From Climacium dendroides (lineage: Eukaryota > Streptophyta > Bryopsida > Hypnales > Climaciaceae), in the NCBI GenBank assembly GCA_950106755.1, contig OX467083.1:23307029-23371028 (forward strand): 64,000 bases of DNA, read 5' to 3'. The notes under the pieces are model-generated. The model saw only the letters and a list, made by a program, of their open reading frames with translations, was not told the DNA's origin and made no database searches. Positions 60,347 through 64,000 of the stretch are shown here, piece by piece; the stretch's first letter is position 1, and each line of letters opens with the position of its first letter. The position numbers and the translations under genes are program-made.

Positions 60347-61477
60347 TTATCCCCTAAAGATTTTATACTATATTTTCACCAAAAACGCTCCAAAATTGCC
60401 ATTTTCAGTACAAGTACCAAATTTGAGGGAAAACACACACTTTTAGACACAAGTAACTATAGAAACTTGTGGTGCACTAGTTAGAGAAGATGTGGAAAAA
60501 TTTCAGAAATTTCCACTATGTAAATTGCAAGATATTAGCTTTTGAAGTAACAAAAGTCCTTTTTTTAGCCCTATGAAAAATTTGATAGCTGCACTTGACA
60601 AGGTCATATTTGTATGAAAAAATTTCCATTATTGTGATGATTCTTTGGATTCAACTTTCATAGCAAGTTGGCTACATGCTTGAAAAAATTCATACCATTT
60701 GGAATTGTACAACATATAGGAAAAAAATAGTACGTAGAAAGAAGTAGAGAATGATTCAAAATTCAAAATTAATAAGATTTTAGTTATGGACTTAAATAAT
60801 GCTAATCTTAGTGGTTGTAATGTTGTAACAAACAATCTACATCCTATGTATTTTATTTTTTTCAATATTTGCAAAAAACTAGGGTCCCAATGTGGAGTAC
60901 AATTTGTAATAGTCATTGTTTCTATTTTTTTTGTGACAATATGTTGAAAATTTAGTGAATCAAAGGACTTCAAAGTTTATTTTAGAGTAGATATTCCAAT
61001 AACTACAAAACTCCTCATAACCATTAGATGAAATTTGAGGCCTCTAGAAGACTACGAGTTCCCAGGCTCTGAAAACAGTCTCGACTATATGGGAACGCTG
61101 CCAGCTCTACAGTCCGACGTGGTCAAGACCGTACTACATCATTTTTTTTTAAATTCAAATTTTTTTTGAATTTTAAAATTAAAAAAATTATAAATTTTTG
61201 ACAACTAGCCGTGTTCTTTTACTGCTATAGAAATAGAATTGAGAATGGGCTTGAAACAATCTTCTAGGTTGCTCATAGTTCAAAGAAAATTACATATCAT
61301 ACAATAACTTTTTGACCATGTAGTCAAAAGTTATGAAATTTTTTGGTCCTTAAAGCTACTCCTTTGGCACATGTATGAAAACTTCAAAGAGAAAAAAATA
61401 AAAATTCCATTTATAGTGAATTGCCCCAAATCACCTTATGTTGCCAAAAAAACGCAATTTGGTCCTTTAAAGGTCAT
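60347..61477. mobile_element. TTAA-family element E8, worn and interrupted
   Basis: The left end is TTATCCCCTAAAG and the right end GGTCCTTTAAAGG, with TTAA lost on the right. The body aligns with E1 (TTTTCACCAAAAACGCTCC, CTTTTTGACCATGTAGTC). 61020-61265 is an insertion of the repeat also found at 31591-32155. Confidence 0.6.
61020..61265. repeat. Repeat inserted in E8, partner of 31591-32155
   Basis: CCTCTAGAAGACT on the left and AATCTTCTAGG on the right match the ends of the copy at 31591-32155 in reverse. This copy lacks the CACTA element, so it shows the empty site (GCTGGCAGCGTTCCC read on the minus strand). Confidence 0.55.
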
Positions 61478-61885
61478 TTACAACCAAAAAATCTTAAATT
61501 TATTTCAAAGCCCTCAAATTTGGGTAGCTTGGCTTGTGCAACATGTATTAAAAAAAACTCATTTAATTAGTATTTTATGTTGTTATTGTCCTCGAAGATT
61601 ATTCATTTCATGTGGATAATTGCATTTTTGAGTTCCTTGTTGAAAGGCCTATAAGAATTTTCTACAATAAATCAAATTACATCACTTTTGATTGGACTAA
61701 AATGCATTATAAGATATTATAATTGGAAGTATAATTAAAATACTGGAGTTGCATACCAAGGATAAGCAATATGATAAAACTGACACAAAACCAAAAATAT
61801 TATAATTATATCCAACACCAAACTATGTATTTATCACAAACCAACTTCCATTCCAAAACTTCAATTTATTCAATAAAACATGTAA
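61478..61885. other. Spacer with a duplicate of DNA near the right edge
   Basis: 61771-61885 resembles 63570-63683 (CCAACACCAAAC, CACAAACCAACTTC, TTCAATTTATTCAATA). No gene is seen. Confidence 0.5.
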
Positions 61886-62319
61886 AGTAAAGCAACCCAT
61901 TGTGGTCAGAATGAGGAGTTTGACATCATCTTGTTGTTGAAATTTTTCAATTTTTTCCCACATTAGTACAAGTGAGAGAAATAACAATTGAAATTATTAT
62001 TTTTTTTGACAAAGTATTAATTTTCTAGGAATTCTTCAAGTGTTTAGTCCAAAAGAGTCTATAGACTACCTTAAAACCAACAAAATCTAAATGCATAATG
62101 CTCATCTTATTACCTAATGCAATCAAAATATTTTCTATCATGAAAGGCCTAGAAAGTTAATTTTTACAATGAATTTCACACTGAAAAATTAGAAGTTCCT
62201 ATTGAGGTCACTATTCACTTCAATATTGTCATTAAGACATGCATTGTGGTCCACATCTCACATACTGAAAAAACCCACAATAGATCATTTCCTAGGTGAT
62301 GACAATGGGCTACTTTACC
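61886..62319. mobile_element. MITE F2, relative of F1
   Basis: AGTAAAGCAACCCATTGTGG at the left and GACAATGGGCTACTTTACC at the right are inverted repeats of the F1 type. The interior matches F1 in reverse, for example GCTCATCTTATTACCTAATG here against CATTAGGTAGTAAGATGAGC there. Confidence 0.65.
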
Positions 62320-63292
62320 TTGAATAGTAAGGATCATTTTACACTATAGTTATGCAAGTATAAAGTTTTGGTCAAGATATGGTTATTTGGGACAATTGAT
62401 GGGAATTATGGGATGTTGAACAAGATGGAAAGACAATAAAATAATACCTTAAGAAGTATTGACCAATTGTTAGTAGTGTAAACACCAACCGGAGAAGTCT
62501 TACCAGCCAACAATCCCCATGGACATATTTTGTACATTTTGAAGTTGCAATGAACTTTTAGAAGCTATAATTTTTGCATCTGGTGCTTAAATTCAATAAA
62601 ACGTATTGGAAAAAATGCGTTTATTTATCTAATTTGTGTGGTAATATATTCACATCAATCTAGTATGTATTGAATTTATGGGAATTGTTTAAATACATAG
62701 GGTTCAATTTAGTTCACCAATCTTAGTTTTGACTTGCATAAGAAGTTATGCAAAGGGAGGCATCAATCTTTCTCTTGTTCAATCATAATAGTATAGTAAT
62801 CCATGTATGGACAATCATATGTGGATTTGCAATAAGTGCACGATAAAAAATGAATCAAGAGTTTTATCCTTGTACACTAATAACATACTGTAGATTATGC
62901 ATAGTAGCAACTCTACTACAATCATGAGAGTTGAGCATGGCAAAGAAAAAATAACACTTGAAGGGGAGTTTAGTCAATTAGATTTGACACTAGAAATCAT
63001 TTTTTAGTAAAAGTTGAAGTTTTTCAGAACCCAAGTTTCTTGTCTAGGAGTTGAAGATTTTCAAGAAACTTAACCTCTGGAGAATTTCCTTTACAACTTT
63101 CCTTATTACAGGTGTTACCACATAGGCAACCATGTCATTTTTTCATTCATACTTGAGGTTCTGCACTGAACAAATCTTGGTCGTAGTGTAAACCCAATCC
63201 AATGAAGAACAAAATTTGCTCCAATCATATTGCTCCATTTCCCTAAATTTTTTGACCAGTGCACTTCTCCAGCATGATCTAAGGTGACTCTG
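62320..63292. other. Spacer
   Basis: No gene, RNA gene or element with paired ends is seen. Confidence 0.45.
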
Positions 63293-63545
63293 ACTCTCAA
63301 AGCAATGAAGCTCAATGGAGCAAAATACATGTACCAGGCAATATTCATTTCACTGCCCTAAACCTCTGGAATAGTACCACTCCGGCACTCCCTGACCATT
63401 CTAGATGGTCCAATGAGGAAGAAAACTCAGCAATCAATCCCGAGTTTTCAAAAAATGAATTTCTACCCAAATTACCCCACATCGAACCAGAACGCAGATT
63501 GAATTTAGAATGCGCATCATGCACCACTGGAGCTTAGTCGAAGCA
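63293..63545. repeat. Direct repeat, unit A
   Basis: The unit shares CACTGCCCTAAACCTCTG, AATAGTACCACTCCGGCACT and AAGAAAACTCAGCA with 63688-63937. Both end with GGAGCTT.AGTCGAA. The copies differ by several substitutions and small indels. Confidence 0.8.
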
Positions 63546-63687
63546 ATTCAGTCCGCATGTACAATAAAACGGACACAAAACAAGGGACAACTACAATTGT
63601 AGCCAACACCAAACAATGTACAAGTTTCACAAACCAACTTCGGTTTCCGAAGCTTCAATTCATTCAATAGAACCTGTAGACAATAAG

Positions 63688-63937
63688 TCTCAAAGATACC
63701 AAACTCAATGGAGCGAAAAAAAAGTACCACGCAATGTCCAATTCACTGCCCTAAACCTCTGCCGGAATAGTACCACTCCGGCACTCCCCTGACCATTCAA
63801 CATGGTCCAAAGGAGGAAGAAAACTCAGCATTCGATCCCGAGTTTCCAAAAAATGAAGCTCTACCCAAATGTGCCCTGCTGCTGCAAGGAACACGAATGA
63901 CTAAATCGATCACTCAACGCTGGAGCTTCAGTCGAAC
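63688..63937. repeat. Direct repeat, unit B
   Basis: This is the second copy of the unit at 63293-63545. Its right end overlaps the stop region of the possible gene at the window edge, so the unit may be a duplicated 3' UTR. Confidence 0.8.
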
Positions 63938-64000
63938 ATCGGGGCCCCCGAGACAGGACCCGGAGCGGAAGCCGGAGTTTCGGAAGAGCTGGGACCGGAG
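63928..64000 (-). CDS. Possible 3' end of an unidentified gene, cut by the window edge
   Basis: The last 73 bases are GC-rich, unlike the DNA to the left. On the minus strand one frame reads ...SSSETPASAPGPVSGAPMFD followed by a TGA at 63928-63930. The Ser/Pro/Ala-rich tail and the sharp change in base composition at the stop suggest a coding 3' end. It is too short to identify, and the other frames of this strand cannot be excluded. Confidence 0.3.
   Translation of the reverse strand, partial: SGPSSSETPASAPGPVSGAPMFD

Overview
The window is nuclear DNA from a land plant. The intergenic DNA is AT-rich, the genes have GT..AG introns, and the two recognisable host gene families are typical of plants: a nuclear poly(A)-binding protein of the PABN class and an ABCF5-like ABC-F ATPase. 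Almost all other recognisable sequence is small DNA transposons (MITE-like elements, CACTA, Helitron, PIF/Harbinger and a TTAA-flanked family). I see no intact LTR retrotransposon. I cannot name the species. A non-seed plant is possible, but that is only an impression.

Layout. Positions 1-4960 hold no gene I can support, apart from a fold-back element with perfect 28-bp ends at 3281-3535. Three PABN genes follow on the minus strand (coding 4962-7304, 19982-22353, 35248-37693). All have seven exons and look intact, and they start about 15.0 and 15.3 kb apart. Copies 2 and 3 lie in a duplicated block of about 4 kb and are nearly identical except in patches, which suggests gene conversion. Between copies 1 and 2 lies a decayed PIF/Harbinger transposon (SANT/Myb-like ORF plus DDE transposase). 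Between copies 2 and 3 lies a stretch with GC-rich ends (26036-31276) that holds a broken gene and a 43-bp minisatellite. It may be one large DNA transposon.

From 38.4 to 46.9 kb the window holds two head-to-tail Helitrons and a cluster of TTAA-flanked elements. From 47.6 to 53.3 kb there is a complete 10-exon ABCF5-like gene (719 codons, minus strand, all introns in phase 0). From 54.7 to 63.0 kb there are more elements: a Tourist-like MITE with TAA repeats, a CACTA MITE with AAT repeats, nested TTAA elements, and a MITE with 30-bp inverted ends. The last 70 bases may be the 3' end of another minus-strand gene, whose downstream region is partly duplicated.

The most unusual signal is a family of at least eight elements with TTAA (or near-TTAA) at both ends and terminal inverted repeats starting CCCCTAAAGGACC or CCCCTCAYTGCCC. 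Two pairs of neighbouring elements share one TTAA. A cysteine-rich ORF like the C-terminal zinc ribbon of piggyBac transposases lies inside one of them. TTAA target duplication with ends starting CCC is the signature of piggyBac, a superfamily rarely reported in land plants to my knowledge.

The genes do not form one pathway. PABN acts in nuclear poly(A) tail synthesis. The ABC-F protein is expected to act on ribosomes, possibly in the plastid.
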